Origin: a virus
Length of the DNA stretch: 25,647 nucleotides
IMG/VR virus record: IMGVR_UViG_3300045921_000422
Coordinates: 1 to 25,647 of that record
Direction: 5' to 3' (one strand)
Part shown: positions 5,816 to 13,721 of the stretch, piece by piece
Layout of the letters: each line of letters begins with the position of its first letter
How positions within the stretch are numbered: position 1 is the stretch's first letter
The notes under the pieces: model-generated
Seen by the model: only the letters and a program-made list of their open reading frames with translations
Database searches by the model: none
What the model was told of the DNA's origin: nothing
Program-made: the position numbers and the translations under genes

Positions 5816-7545
5816 GCGTGTTTGGCGGGTCCATCTTCAACACCGAGATCGTCAAGAGCATTGACGATGCGGATTGGGGTTGGACGGAGGTCGGGACGCC
5901 GGGCGCGGTGAGCATCCGTTCCGCCTCGGCCATCTCGCGTTCGCTGTCTCCGTCCGACGCCTACGCGCTGGCCATCGGCGTTCGCCGCGCCGTGACGGCG
6001 ATCACGAACAACGTCGTGCAGGCCCGCCCAAGGCTGTTCACCCGCGGCGGGCGTGAGATTGTCGGCGGCGCGCCGTTCGACTTCATCCAGCGACCGTACC
6101 CGCGGATGACGTGGGCGCGGTGGGCGCGGGAGTGGGTGCAGAACTGGCTGGTGTGGGGTGAACACGCGGCGTGGAAGCGGCGCGACTCGCGCGGCATGAT
6201 GCTGGAACTTCTCTCGCCGCCGCGACTGTCGATCGACAAGCCGAAGGGCGGGTTGGTCGATAGCCGCGAGGACGTGTCGGCGTGGGAGTATTCGTACCCT
6301 TCCGGCAAGCGGGTGACGATCCCCGACGTTGACCTCGTGTTCGACCGGATGCCGGGCGGGAGCGATCCCGTCCGCGGGCTTTCCCCGCTGGTCACCGGCG
6401 CAACGCAGGCCGGGATCAGCCACTTCGCCGGGCTGTACAATCAAGCCTTCTTCCAGAACGACACGGTTCCACGCGGCATGATGAAAGTGCCGAACATGGG
6501 GCAGTCGAGGCTGGAGGACTTCGAGCGGCAGTTCCGCGAGCGGTTCTCGTCGAACGGGTCGAACCGGGTCAACTACCACAAGATCATGTTCGCCGTGACG
6601 AACGGCGACGTGGAGTGGATCCCGTTCGAGCAGCAGCCGGACGGGACGTTCCTCGAAACACAGAAGTGGGCGTTCGAGCTGGTCGGGTCGCTGTACGGCG
6701 TCCCGCCGGTGGAGATGCAGAACCTGCAAAAGACGCGGTTCGACACGGCTGACGTGGAGCGGAAGCTGTTCGCCGAATCGACGATCATGCCGCTGCTGGA
6801 GCAGTTGACCGGCGAGTTGCAAATCCAGGTGATCGAGCCGTGGTTTGCCGGCGAGCGGGTGGTGACGACCAACCCGGCGATGAGCAAGGGGATGCGGAGC
6901 GCGTTCGAGCGGGCGAGGACGGTCGCCGCCGGCGACATCGTGCTGCTGCTCGACCCCGACACCATGCCGGTGATGGCGTCGGTGAAGGCTGGCTTGATCG
7001 ACCTTGCGCAGAAGTTCCGCACGTCGCTCGGCGCTTCGCCGCAGGAAACCATCGAGTTCTTCGGGATCGACCTGCCCGCCCGCGAGGAGCGGCTGGACGT
7101 TTACATGCCCAAGACGGAGTGGAACGTCACGCGGCCCGAAAAGAACCCCGAAGTGCAGATCGCCGAGCAAGCCAACCAGCGTCACGCCGCCGACGCCGCG
7201 AACGCTTCGACCGGGTCGGAGGACGAGCCGCCGCCCGCGCCCGCCGCATCGCCGCCCGCCAACGACAAGACGGCGTTGCGGTCGGTCGGCAGGCTTGTGC
7301 GTGGGCTTCGGGTGATGACGCTTGAGCGACTATTCCCTCGCGGCGGCGGCGACGGCGAGTTGTGGTCGCTGGGCGACGCGGACGCGATCAACGAGCTTGG
7401 CGAGGAGGGGGCGAGGATGATCCGCCGCATCCGCTTCGCCGTCCGCGGCATCCAGCGGAACCACCCGAAGGAGGAGTGGCGGGATCGAATCCGCGAATAC
7501 TTCGGTTCGATCGACCTGAAGAAACTACTTGAGAGGCCGGTATGA
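5812..7545 (+). CDS. Portal protein (HK97-type) with C-terminal extension
   Basis: A 577-residue portal, the dodecameric ring through which DNA enters and leaves the head. Typical features are an early ITNNVVQARPRLFTR, a middle QAFFQNDTVPRGMM, and FELVGSLYGVPPVEM before the C-terminal helices. After about residue 455 there is an Ala/Pro-rich linker (EDEPPPAPAASPPAND) and a basic helical tail of about 100 residues ending LKKLLERPV, which many portals lack. The tail may contact scaffold, terminase or DNA. The start overlaps the terminase stop (ATGA at 5812-5815) and the stop overlaps the protease start the same way. Confidence 0.88.
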   Translation: MSVFGGSIFNTEIVKSIDDADWGWTEVGTPGAVSIRSASAISRSLSPSDAYALAIGVRRAVTAITNNVVQARPRLFTRGGREIVGGAPFDFIQRPYPRMTWARWAREWVQNWLVWGEHAAWKRRDSRGMMLELLSPPRLSIDKPKGGLVDSREDVSAWEYSYPSGKRVTIPDVDLVFDRMPGGSDPVRGLSPLVTGATQAGISHFAGLYNQAFFQNDTVPRGMMKVPNMGQSRLEDFERQFRERFSSNGSNRVNYHKIMFAVTNGDVEWIPFEQQPDGTFLETQKWAFELVGSLYGVPPVEMQNLQKTRFDTADVERKLFAESTIMPLLEQLTGELQIQVIEPWFAGERVVTTNPAMSKGMRSAFERARTVAAGDIVLLLDPDTMPVMASVKAGLIDLAQKFRTSLGASPQETIEFFGIDLPAREERLDVYMPKTEWNVTRPEKNPEVQIAEQANQRHAADAANASTGSEDEPPPAPAASPPANDKTALRSVGRLVRGLRVMTLERLFPRGGGDGELWSLGDADAINELGEEGARMIRRIRFAVRGIQRNHPKEEWRDRIREYFGSIDLKKLLERPV

Positions 7546-8288
7546 CCAAGCCGATGACGATGACCCGCCGGATGCCGCAGTCCACGGACGTGTCTCTGGA
7601 CGGGTTCATGGCGGTGGCGTCCGCCGAAATCCCGCCGAGCGACGAGCGCGGCGGCGACGTGATCCGCATCGCGGGAATCGAGATTCCTGAACACGGCGTC
7701 CCGCTTTTGGCGGCGCACACGCACGCCTCGCCCGACGGGACGCCGACCGTGATCGGTCGGTGCAACCGCTTCGAGCGACGGCCGATCAACTGGCGCGGCG
7801 CCACCGTCCCCGCGCTGCTCGCCGGGTGGGAGTGGGGCGACACCAGCCTCGCCCTGCAATACCGCTCGCTGTGGGAGCGGAAGATGCTCGACAGCGTGAG
7901 CGTCGGGCTTTCGGTGAAGGACATCGTGCCGCTGAACGCCTCCGACCCGTGGTCGGGCTGGGACGTGCGGCAGAGCGAGTTGTGCGAACTGAGCATCGTC
8001 GCCGTGCCCGCCAACCCCGCGGCGCGGACGGTGATGAAGAGCATGGGAATCCTCTCCTACGAGGACGAAGTGACATCGAGGCTCGACGAGCTGTTCGGCT
8101 TGATCGAGTCGCGTGACGCAGCGACGTATCGTCGCCTTGACGACATCGAGTCAGCCTTGAGCGTGCTTGCCGAAGGGCAGGCGAAGCAGCAGCACGCTCC
8201 GAATACTTCGCCGGACGCCGATGTTGTCGCGGCGCTGAAGCGGCTGCTGAACCGTTTCCAGCAATATGAAAGGAAAAGCAATGCCTGA
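7542..8288 (+). CDS. Prohead maturation protease (U35/HK97 type)
   Basis: A 248-residue serine protease that trims capsid subunits during head maturation. The fold signature is present: VPLLAAHTHASPDG (His59/His61), KMLDSVSVGLS (candidate Ser118/Ser120) and CELSIVAVPANPA (Glu149 region). These fit the His-Ser-Glu arrangement of HK97 gp4. The C-terminal part after about residue 180 is helical and charged and may act as scaffold, as is common in fused protease-scaffolds. ATG 7542 overlaps the portal stop. The stop overlaps the capsid start by 8 bp. Confidence 0.9.
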   Translation: MTKPMTMTRRMPQSTDVSLDGFMAVASAEIPPSDERGGDVIRIAGIEIPEHGVPLLAAHTHASPDGTPTVIGRCNRFERRPINWRGATVPALLAGWEWGDTSLALQYRSLWERKMLDSVSVGLSVKDIVPLNASDPWSGWDVRQSELCELSIVAVPANPAARTVMKSMGILSYEDEVTSRLDELFGLIESRDAATYRRLDDIESALSVLAEGQAKQQHAPNTSPDADVVAALKRLLNRFQQYERKSNA

Positions 8289-9564
8289 GAACACCACCAG
8301 TCCCGCCGACGCGACGACCGCCAACGTCGCCGCGCTCGTGGGCGAACTGTCGGCCAAGTTGGACAACCTGGCCACCAAGGATGAAGTGAAGCACCTCAAC
8401 GAGCAGTACGCGGAGTTGAGCCGCAAGGTGTCGGACACCACGATCACCGTGCGTGACTTTGGGGATGAGTTTGGCTGGAACCGCCGGTACAAGAGCCTGC
8501 GGAACTTCAGCGACGCGGAGTCGGCGTACACGTTCGGGATGCTGGTGATGGCGGGAATCGCCGCGCAGCAGCCCCGCTACGTGGACGGGAAGCTGGCGGA
8601 GAAGGCCGCCAACTTCCTGAAGGGCCGCAGCGAACTGATCCGCGGCCAGCGCGAGGACGTGGACACACTGGGCGGCTACCTCGTGCCCGAAGCCATCAGC
8701 GCCACGCTGATCGACCTGCGCGAGCAGTACGGCGTGATGCGTCAGCTCGCCCGCGTCGAGGACATGTCGTCGGACACCACGGTGCTGCGGCGACGCGCCT
8801 CCGGCCTGACGGCCTACTTCGTGGGCGAGGCCACGGCGCCGACGCAGTCCACCAAGAGCTGGAACCTCGTCCGCCTGACGGCGAAGAAGCTGGCGACGCT
8901 GACCCCCATCACGTCCGAGCTGAACGAGGACGCGGTGCTGAACATCGGCGACGACCTCGCCGGCGAAATCGCCTACGCCTTCGCCGAGAAGGAGGACGAT
9001 TGCGGTCTGAACGGCGATGGCACGTCCGCCTACGGCGGCATCACCGGCATCGTCACCCGCCTGTCCGACATCAACGGCGTGGATGATGGCGGCGGCCTCG
9101 TACTGGCCGACGGCAACCTGTTCAGCGAGTTCACGCTCGCCAACTTCCACTCGGTTGTCGGTCGCATCCCGCAGTACGCCGACGGCCCGGCGACGTGCTG
9201 GGTGTGCCACCGGACGGTGTGGGCCAGCGTGATGCAGCGGCTGGCGTATGCCGCGGGCGGCAACGACGTGATGAGCATCGCGTCCGGCGCCGGCCCGACG
9301 TTCCTGGGCTACCCGGTGAAGTTTTCGCAGAAGATGCCATCGACGAACGCCAACAGCCAGATCGCCGTCCTGTTCGGCGACTTCACGAAGGCTGTGACCT
9401 TCGGCAACCGGCGTGGCATCAAGGTGGACTTCAGCACCGAGCGGTACTTCGACACCGACGAGCTTGCCGTTCGCGGCACTTCTCGGTTCGACATCGTCGC
9501 CCACGACCTCGGCACTTCAACGGTCGCCGGCCCGGTCGTCGGCCTGATCTCGGCTGCGTCCTGA
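8281..9564 (+). CDS. Major capsid protein (HK97 fold)
   Basis: A 427-residue capsid protein. Residues 15-55 form a coiled-coil-like delta domain (LVGELSAKLDNLATKDEV), probably removed by the protease. The mature body starts near LGGYLVPEAIS, a hallmark of HK97-type capsids. Further typical blocks are YFVGEATAPTQST, KLATLTPITSELNED and RYFDTDELAVRGTSRFD. ATG 8281 has an aagga-type ribosome site at the right distance; ATG 8266 is possible but would overlap the protease more. The gene is followed by a strong terminator-like hairpin. Confidence 0.93.
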   Translation: MPENTTSPADATTANVAALVGELSAKLDNLATKDEVKHLNEQYAELSRKVSDTTITVRDFGDEFGWNRRYKSLRNFSDAESAYTFGMLVMAGIAAQQPRYVDGKLAEKAANFLKGRSELIRGQREDVDTLGGYLVPEAISATLIDLREQYGVMRQLARVEDMSSDTTVLRRRASGLTAYFVGEATAPTQSTKSWNLVRLTAKKLATLTPITSELNEDAVLNIGDDLAGEIAYAFAEKEDDCGLNGDGTSAYGGITGIVTRLSDINGVDDGGGLVLADGNLFSEFTLANFHSVVGRIPQYADGPATCWVCHRTVWASVMQRLAYAAGGNDVMSIASGAGPTFLGYPVKFSQKMPSTNANSQIAVLFGDFTKAVTFGNRRGIKVDFSTERYFDTDELAVRGTSRFDIVAHDLGTSTVAGPVVGLISAAS

Positions 9565-9574
9565 TCCTGACCAC

Positions 9575-9602
9575 GGGCCGGGCGGTTGACGCCGCCCGGC
9601 CC
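9575..9602 (+). terminator. Terminator-like hairpin after the capsid gene
   Basis: gggccgggcgg (9575-9585) and ccgcccggccc (9592-9602) form a perfect 11-bp GC-rich stem with a 6-base loop, ten bases after the capsid stop and followed by a weak pyrimidine run (ttccctc). It may end or attenuate head-operon transcription, or protect the 3' end of the capsid message. Confidence 0.6.
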
Positions 9603-9634
9603 TTCCCTCAACACGCACACGAAAGGCAATCACC

Positions 9635-10075
9635 ATGCATGTGACCGAACAGTTGAATCTTGGCGCTGCCGCGATTGCGACCGGCGCGACGAACGCCACG
9701 GCCACCGTGACCGTGGACACGAAGGGCGCGGATGAGGCGGCGATCATCGTCGGCATTCCGCCCGCCACCGCCACCAACTCCAGCTACACGCTGAGCGCGT
9801 TTCTCGTGAAGGCGGGAGACACGACCGCTGTGACCTCGGCGACGACCATCGTCACCGGCGGGACGGACTTCACCGTCCCGGTCAACAACAACACCTCCAG
9901 TCCGGCAACGGCGAAGGTGGTCGTTGGCGGGCCGCTTCTGAAGCGGTACTTGTTCGTGCAGACGACCCCGTCGGCGGCCATCGCCCCGTCGGTGTTCGTA
10001 CTGCTCGCCCGCACCGGCGAGAACCCGAAGTCGTCCAACCACGGCTTCAACGCCGCTTACACCGACAACGGGTAA
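9635..10075 (+). CDS. Putative head decoration or small structural protein
   Basis: A 146-residue Ala/Thr/Val-rich protein, probably all beta (NATATVTVDTKGADEAAIIV, TDFTVPVNNNTSSPATAKVV), without charged helices or a signal peptide. Its place just after the major capsid gene, separated by a hairpin that could lower its expression, suggests a capsid decoration protein, but no family was recognised. gaaaggc lies 9-10 bases before the ATG. It is followed by another hairpin. Confidence 0.55.
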   Translation: MHVTEQLNLGAAAIATGATNATATVTVDTKGADEAAIIVGIPPATATNSSYTLSAFLVKAGDTTAVTSATTIVTGGTDFTVPVNNNTSSPATAKVVVGGPLLKRYLFVQTTPSAAIAPSVFVLLARTGENPKSSNHGFNAAYTDNG

Positions 10076-10090
10076 CGGCGACCCCAAACA

Positions 10091-10121
10091 CCTCCGTCCG
10101 GTCGAACAGGCCGGGCGGAGG
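10091..10121 (+). promoter_or_regulatory. Hairpin directly before the glycosyltransferase-fusion start
   Basis: cctccgtccgg (10091-10101) pairs with ccgggcggagg (10111-10121), 11 bp with one G-U wobble and a 9-base loop, followed at once by cttatg with the start at 10125. The 3' arm contains ggcggagg, the only Shine-Dalgarno-like sequence, so folding would hide the ribosome site. It could work as a terminator for the previous gene or as a translational brake. Confidence 0.5.
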
Positions 10122-10124
10122 CTT

Positions 10125-11261
10125 ATGAGCAAGGTGAAACTCAACATCGGTTCCGGCGAGCGCAACGCGCTGCCGGGGTACATCCCCATCGACGAGAAGC
10201 TGGGGATGCCCGCCTACCCGCTGCCGTTCGCCAACGCCACGGTGGACGAGGTGTACGCCAGTCACGTGCTGGAACACTTCGGACACCGGGAGGTGGCGGC
10301 GGTGCTGGCGGAGTGGGTGCGGGTGCTGCGCCCGGGCGGGCTGTGCAGGCTCGCCGTTCCCGACTACCACAAGTGCGTGGAACGCGGCGACGCCTATGGG
10401 CTGATGTCCCTCATGGGCGGACAGGTCGATGCACTCGACTACCACAAGTGCTGCTTCGACGAGGCGTCGCTGACGGCGTTGATGCGGCACGTCGGTCTTG
10501 TGGACATCAAGCCGTTCGAGTCCTTCGCCAACGACTGCTCGGCGTCCCCCGTGTCGCTGAACCTGGTGGGCCGCAGGCCGTCCATGCTGGCGATCCAGTC
10601 GATGCCGCGGCTGGCGTTCACGGCGAACATGATGTCGCTGGCGTCGCTCCGGGAGATGCTCGGTGTTGACGTGCAGGTGAACATTGGCTGGCACTGGGCG
10701 ATGGCGATGCAGCGCGAGCTTGAGAAGCGCGTCGATGACTTCGATTACATCATCACGTGCGACTATGATTCGGTGCTGGCGGCGGAAACCGTGCCGGCGC
10801 TGCTGACGCTGCTGAACGACAACGACGCGATCGACGCCATCTGCGCGGTGCAGGTGAAGCGCGAGGCGGACACGCCGCTGTTCGTCCCGCTGAACGACGA
10901 CGGCACGCGGGTGACGGACGAGACGTTCTCGGTTCCGCAGGAGAAGCAGACGCAGCGGATTGCGTGGGGGCACTTCGGATGCACGGTGTTCAGGGCGTCC
11001 AGCCTGCGTCGGCTTGAGCGACCGTGGCTGTGGGATCAGCCCGACCCCGACGGCGGGTGGGGCGACAAGCGGGTGGACGCCGACATCTACTTCTGGAACA
11101 AGTTGAACGCGGCGGGTATGCAGGCCCATGTCGCGTTGCACGTCCCGGTGGGACATGCACAACAGTTGGTCACGTGGCCAGACCAGCAGTTGAAGCCGAT
11201 CCATCAATACGTCAACGACTGGCTGGCGACCCGTCGCCCTCCGGTTGGAGCGAGGTCGTAG
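10125..11261 (+). CDS. Methyltransferase-glycosyltransferase fusion
   Basis: A 378-residue two-domain enzyme. Residues 4-150 form a class I SAM-dependent methyltransferase of the type found in sugar-biosynthesis clusters: KLNIGSGERN (motif I), VYASHVLEHF and EWVRVLRPGGLCRLAVPDY. From about residue 155 there is a GT-A-like glycosyltransferase domain: a nucleotide-sugar-type segment, DYIITCDYDS with an acidic DxD-like motif (213-216), and IAWGHFGCTVF. It may attach and methylate sugars on virion proteins or DNA (inference). It lies between head genes and the lysis region, with a hairpin before it and a terminator after it. The substrate cannot be told. Confidence 0.75.
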   Translation: MSKVKLNIGSGERNALPGYIPIDEKLGMPAYPLPFANATVDEVYASHVLEHFGHREVAAVLAEWVRVLRPGGLCRLAVPDYHKCVERGDAYGLMSLMGGQVDALDYHKCCFDEASLTALMRHVGLVDIKPFESFANDCSASPVSLNLVGRRPSMLAIQSMPRLAFTANMMSLASLREMLGVDVQVNIGWHWAMAMQRELEKRVDDFDYIITCDYDSVLAAETVPALLTLLNDNDAIDAICAVQVKREADTPLFVPLNDDGTRVTDETFSVPQEKQTQRIAWGHFGCTVFRASSLRRLERPWLWDQPDPDGGWGDKRVDADIYFWNKLNAAGMQAHVALHVPVGHAQQLVTWPDQQLKPIHQYVNDWLATRRPPVGARS

Positions 11262-11276
11262 CATTCTTCCTTGCTC

Positions 11277-11309
11277 CCCCGCGCCGTTCGATTATTCGGC
11301 GGCGCGGGG
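11277..11309 (+). terminator. Terminator-like hairpin
   Basis: ccccgcgccg (11277-11286) pairs perfectly with cggcgcgggg (11300-11309) around a 13-base loop, followed by tttc. It lies 15 bases after the glycosyltransferase stop and in front of a candidate promoter, so it probably closes the upstream transcription unit. Confidence 0.65.
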
Positions 11310-11318
11310 TTTCAGTCA

Positions 11319-11347
11319 TTGCGGGTTGGTGACCGTTCTGCTATTGT
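11319..11347 (+). promoter_or_regulatory. Candidate promoter for the lysis-region operon
   Basis: TTGCGG (11319-11324), a 17-base spacer and TATTGT (11342-11347) resemble a sigma70-type promoter with 3/6 and 4/6 consensus matches. The predicted transcription start is about 11354, one or two bases before the GTG at 11356, so the first gene may be leaderless; no Shine-Dalgarno sequence is visible there. It is one of the few intergenic gaps in the window. Confidence 0.4.
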
Positions 11348-11355
11348 AGGTTTGC

Positions 11356-12129
11356 GTGGAATCGACGAGTTTCGTTGCATTCTCGTGTCCACACTGTCCG
11401 CTTCAGGATGAAGGGGCGGTCGAGTGGCTCATCGAGCGTGTGGCGTCGATTCGGCCGGACGTGCTGGTGCATCTGGGCGACGGGCTTGAGGCCGACAGCG
11501 CCAGCCGGTGGCCCACGGAATACCCGTGGTCGCTGGCGGACGAGTTTGCGGAGCATGAGCGGTTCCTGAAGCGGCTGCGCAAGGCAAGCCCGCGTTCGCG
11601 GCGGGTGTTCCTGCCGGGCAACCACGAGGACAACCTGCTGTCGATCAACCGGATCGACCGCAGGCTTCGCGGGCTGTGCGATTACCGCAGCCGGTCGAAC
11701 TGCCCGGAACTGGCCGAGCATTGGGAGCAGCCGGTTCCATACGTTTTCGACCGTCGCGCCGGCGTGTTCAAGATCGGGCAGGTGTCGTTCTCGCACGGGT
11801 TCGAGAGCGGGGCGAGGAGCGACGAGTCGCAGGCGATCCTGCTCGGCCAGCCGTTCGGCCTGATGGTGACGGGGCACACGCACCGACCGACGCCCGGCGT
11901 GATGCGTGCCATGCGGACGCAGACCATACCGTTGCCATACTGGTACGCGAACCCCGGTTGCCTGCGTGACCTGAAGCCCGATTACATGCGGAGGAAGCGA
12001 AGCCACGCATGGGGACACGGGCTTGTGACGGGCAGGGCTTCGCCGGTTCGCGGTGGCCGGCTGTCGCGGATGTGGGAGGCGACGGTCGAGGTGTTCAGGC
12101 TGAGCGACGACGGTGAAATCGAGGTGTGA
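11356..12129 (+). CDS. Calcineurin-like metallophosphoesterase
   Basis: A 257-residue phosphoesterase of the binuclear-metal superfamily. Motifs in order: FSCPHCP near residue 10 (the place of the usual D-x-H), VLVHLGDGLEAD, FLPGNHEDN, SFSHGF and VTGHTHRP. The first metal ligand Asp is replaced by Cys (SCPH where SDPH would be expected), while the GD, GNHE, H and GHxH motifs are intact. This could alter metal choice or activity. The substrate is unknown; phage members may act on nucleotides, phosphoproteins or RNA ends. GTG 11356 is the only reasonable start and lies next to the predicted transcription start. Confidence 0.85.
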   Translation: MESTSFVAFSCPHCPLQDEGAVEWLIERVASIRPDVLVHLGDGLEADSASRWPTEYPWSLADEFAEHERFLKRLRKASPRSRRVFLPGNHEDNLLSINRIDRRLRGLCDYRSRSNCPELAEHWEQPVPYVFDRRAGVFKIGQVSFSHGFESGARSDESQAILLGQPFGLMVTGHTHRPTPGVMRAMRTQTIPLPYWYANPGCLRDLKPDYMRRKRSHAWGHGLVTGRASPVRGGRLSRMWEATVEVFRLSDDGEIEV

Positions 12130-12130
12130 C

Positions 12131-12670
12131 GTGCGGGACTGGTTTCTCGACCATGCGGACGACTTCGTGTGCTACGCGGTCTTGTCGGCCTGCTTCGGAT
12201 TCCTGATCCTCGCCGTTCTGTCGCTTGGCGGTTGCTCGGCCTACCCGCCTGCGCTGTCGGGCGTGGGCAGCGGCATCGCCGCGGCGGAGGCCTACCGCGA
12301 CACGGCGTTCAGGAACGCGGAGAACCCGTCGGTCGTGCGGTCGGCGCTGGGAGAGGACGGACAGAAGCGCTCGCTGCGGGAGGCGAGCGAGTCGCTGGCG
12401 AGGGCGGAGAAGGCGGCAATCGCCGAACACGACGCCCGACTGAGGGCCGAGGCAGACCTGCGGCAAGAGCGCGATCAGTGGCTTGGCGACAGGGGCAAGG
12501 CGTACTTCTGGACGATCGTGCTGTCCGCCACCGGGGTCTGGCTTGGAATGGGGTTGCTCGGAACGATCCTCTCGGTGACGACGGGCGGCTCGTCGGTGTG
12601 GGCGGGCTGGATTTTCAAGCTGATCCCGCTTGGCGGACTGTTCTCCGGTTTGGCGAGGAGGGCGGCGTGA
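12131..12670 (+). CDS. Lipobox membrane protein, candidate unimolecular spanin
   Basis: A 179-residue protein with a long N-terminal hydrophobic segment (13-34) ending in the lipobox LGGC with Cys35, so probably a lipoprotein signal. A charged helical middle (about 70-120, REASESLARAEKAAIAEHDA) follows, and then hydrophobic segments at about 121-147 and 153-172. Lipoylated N-terminus, periplasmic helix and C-terminal membrane anchor is the layout of unimolecular spanins, which fuse inner and outer membranes at the end of lysis. The second C-terminal hydrophobic segment is unusual for that class. The gene lies upstream of endolysin and holin candidates. GTG 12131 has gaggtg just upstream; GTG 12113 is an alternative. 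Confidence 0.5.
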   Translation: MRDWFLDHADDFVCYAVLSACFGFLILAVLSLGGCSAYPPALSGVGSGIAAAEAYRDTAFRNAENPSVVRSALGEDGQKRSLREASESLARAEKAAIAEHDARLRAEADLRQERDQWLGDRGKAYFWTIVLSATGVWLGMGLLGTILSVTTGGSSVWAGWIFKLIPLGGLFSGLARRAA

Positions 12671-13263
12671 CCGAGATCATCACCATCGCCGCTGCCAACA
12701 TCGGGGCTGTCACGGCGGTTCTCGTGACGGCGTGGAAGGCGTACCGCACGACGCGCGGCGAGTGGCAGCGCATGGTTGACACGCTGGAGAAGCACGGCGT
12801 CACGCTGTCGCGGATCGAGTCCGAGGTCAGCGTCAACTCCGGCAAGAGCGTCAAGGACGCCGTGCTGCGGATCGACGCAGCCGTCGCCATGCTGACCGAG
12901 CTTCAGCAGGCGTGCGTTGAGAACTGCGGCACGGCCAGCGTCATGCTCGACGAGAACGGGCAGGTGATCCGCGCTTCGAGCGCGTACACGGCATTGACCG
13001 GGTTGACGACGAGCGAAGCGCAGGATTGGGGATGGAGACAGAGCGTTCACCCGGACGATCTGGACGAGGTGTTGCGGGACTGGTCGGAAGCCTTGCGGGA
13101 GAAGCGGCTGTTCCACCGGCGTTACCGCGTTGTCAACGTAAAGACCGGCCAGGAAACGATTTGCAACGTGACCGCGAGGCCGGTGTTCGCGCCCGGGCAT
13201 GGACGGCTCGTTGGCTGGATTTGCTGGCTGAGGCCGCACAACAGGCTGGAGGTGCGGACGTGA
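12667..13263 (+). CDS. Membrane-anchored PAS-domain protein
   Basis: A 198-residue protein with one N-terminal membrane helix (IITIAAANIGAVTAVLVTAW, 4-23), a helical linker (30-84) and a PAS fold at about 85-187. Typical PAS features are SVMLDENGQVIRASSAYTAL, the PAS_3-like QSVHPDDLDEVLRDW and YRVVNVKTGQETICNVTARP. Sensor kinases and cyclases carry such domains in front of an output module, but here the protein ends after the PAS, so it cannot itself be a kinase. It may bind a ligand or interfere with host sensors (inference). GTG start overlaps the previous stop (GTGA); its own stop overlaps the RusA start. Confidence 0.8.
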   Translation: MTEIITIAAANIGAVTAVLVTAWKAYRTTRGEWQRMVDTLEKHGVTLSRIESEVSVNSGKSVKDAVLRIDAAVAMLTELQQACVENCGTASVMLDENGQVIRASSAYTALTGLTTSEAQDWGWRQSVHPDDLDEVLRDWSEALREKRLFHRRYRVVNVKTGQETICNVTARPVFAPGHGRLVGWICWLRPHNRLEVRT

Positions 13264-13721
13264 ACGGCAGCGTGAGCTTCGTCGTCAAGGGCAATCCCGC
13301 CCCGGCTGGAAGCAAGTCGGCGTTTCCGTTCCGCCGCAGGGACGGACGGCTTGGCGTTCGCGTGACTGATGCAAGTGGTGCGAGGGGCAAGGCGTGGCGC
13401 GAGGCCGTGGCGCTGGCGGCGAGCAGGGCGATGGGCGGGCAGAAGCCCATGACCGGGCCGCTGAAGCTCACCGCCATGTTCTACCTGAGCCGTCCGAAGT
13501 CACACTTCAACAGTCGCGGACTGCTCAAAGACAAGTCGGCGTCCATGCTGCACCACACGCAGAAGCCGGACTTGACGAAGCTGTTGCGGGCGGTCGAGGA
13601 TGCCATGACCGGCATCGTGTACGAGGACGATGCGCAGATCGTCGGGCAGACGGTCGGGAAGTTTTGGACGGACGGCGATCCGCTGGCCAACGTGTTTGTC
13701 TGGCAGGAGAGTGACGCATGA
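13260..13721 (+). CDS. rusA: RusA-like Holliday junction resolvase
   Basis: A 153-residue endonuclease of the RusA family, which cuts Holliday junctions and branched DNA before packaging. The N-terminal VKGNPAPAGSKSAFP matches the usual beta-strand and turn. The catalytic part reads KPDLTKLLRAVEDAM (Asp104, Asp114) and GIVYEDDAQIVG (Asp123/124), the conserved acidic set. GTG 13260 overlaps the previous stop and the stop overlaps the next ATG. It is an unusual neighbour for lysis genes; resolvases more often sit with replication genes. Confidence 0.88.
   Translation: MNGSVSFVVKGNPAPAGSKSAFPFRRRDGRLGVRVTDASGARGKAWREAVALAASRAMGGQKPMTGPLKLTAMFYLSRPKSHFNSRGLLKDKSASMLHHTQKPDLTKLLRAVEDAMTGIVYEDDAQIVGQTVGKFWTDGDPLANVFVWQESDA

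Noticed and set aside
12169-12666. Extension of the PAS protein to 12169
   Set aside because: The extra sequence is a shadow frame of the spanin candidate; GTG 12667 gives the GTGA coupling seen in neighbours.
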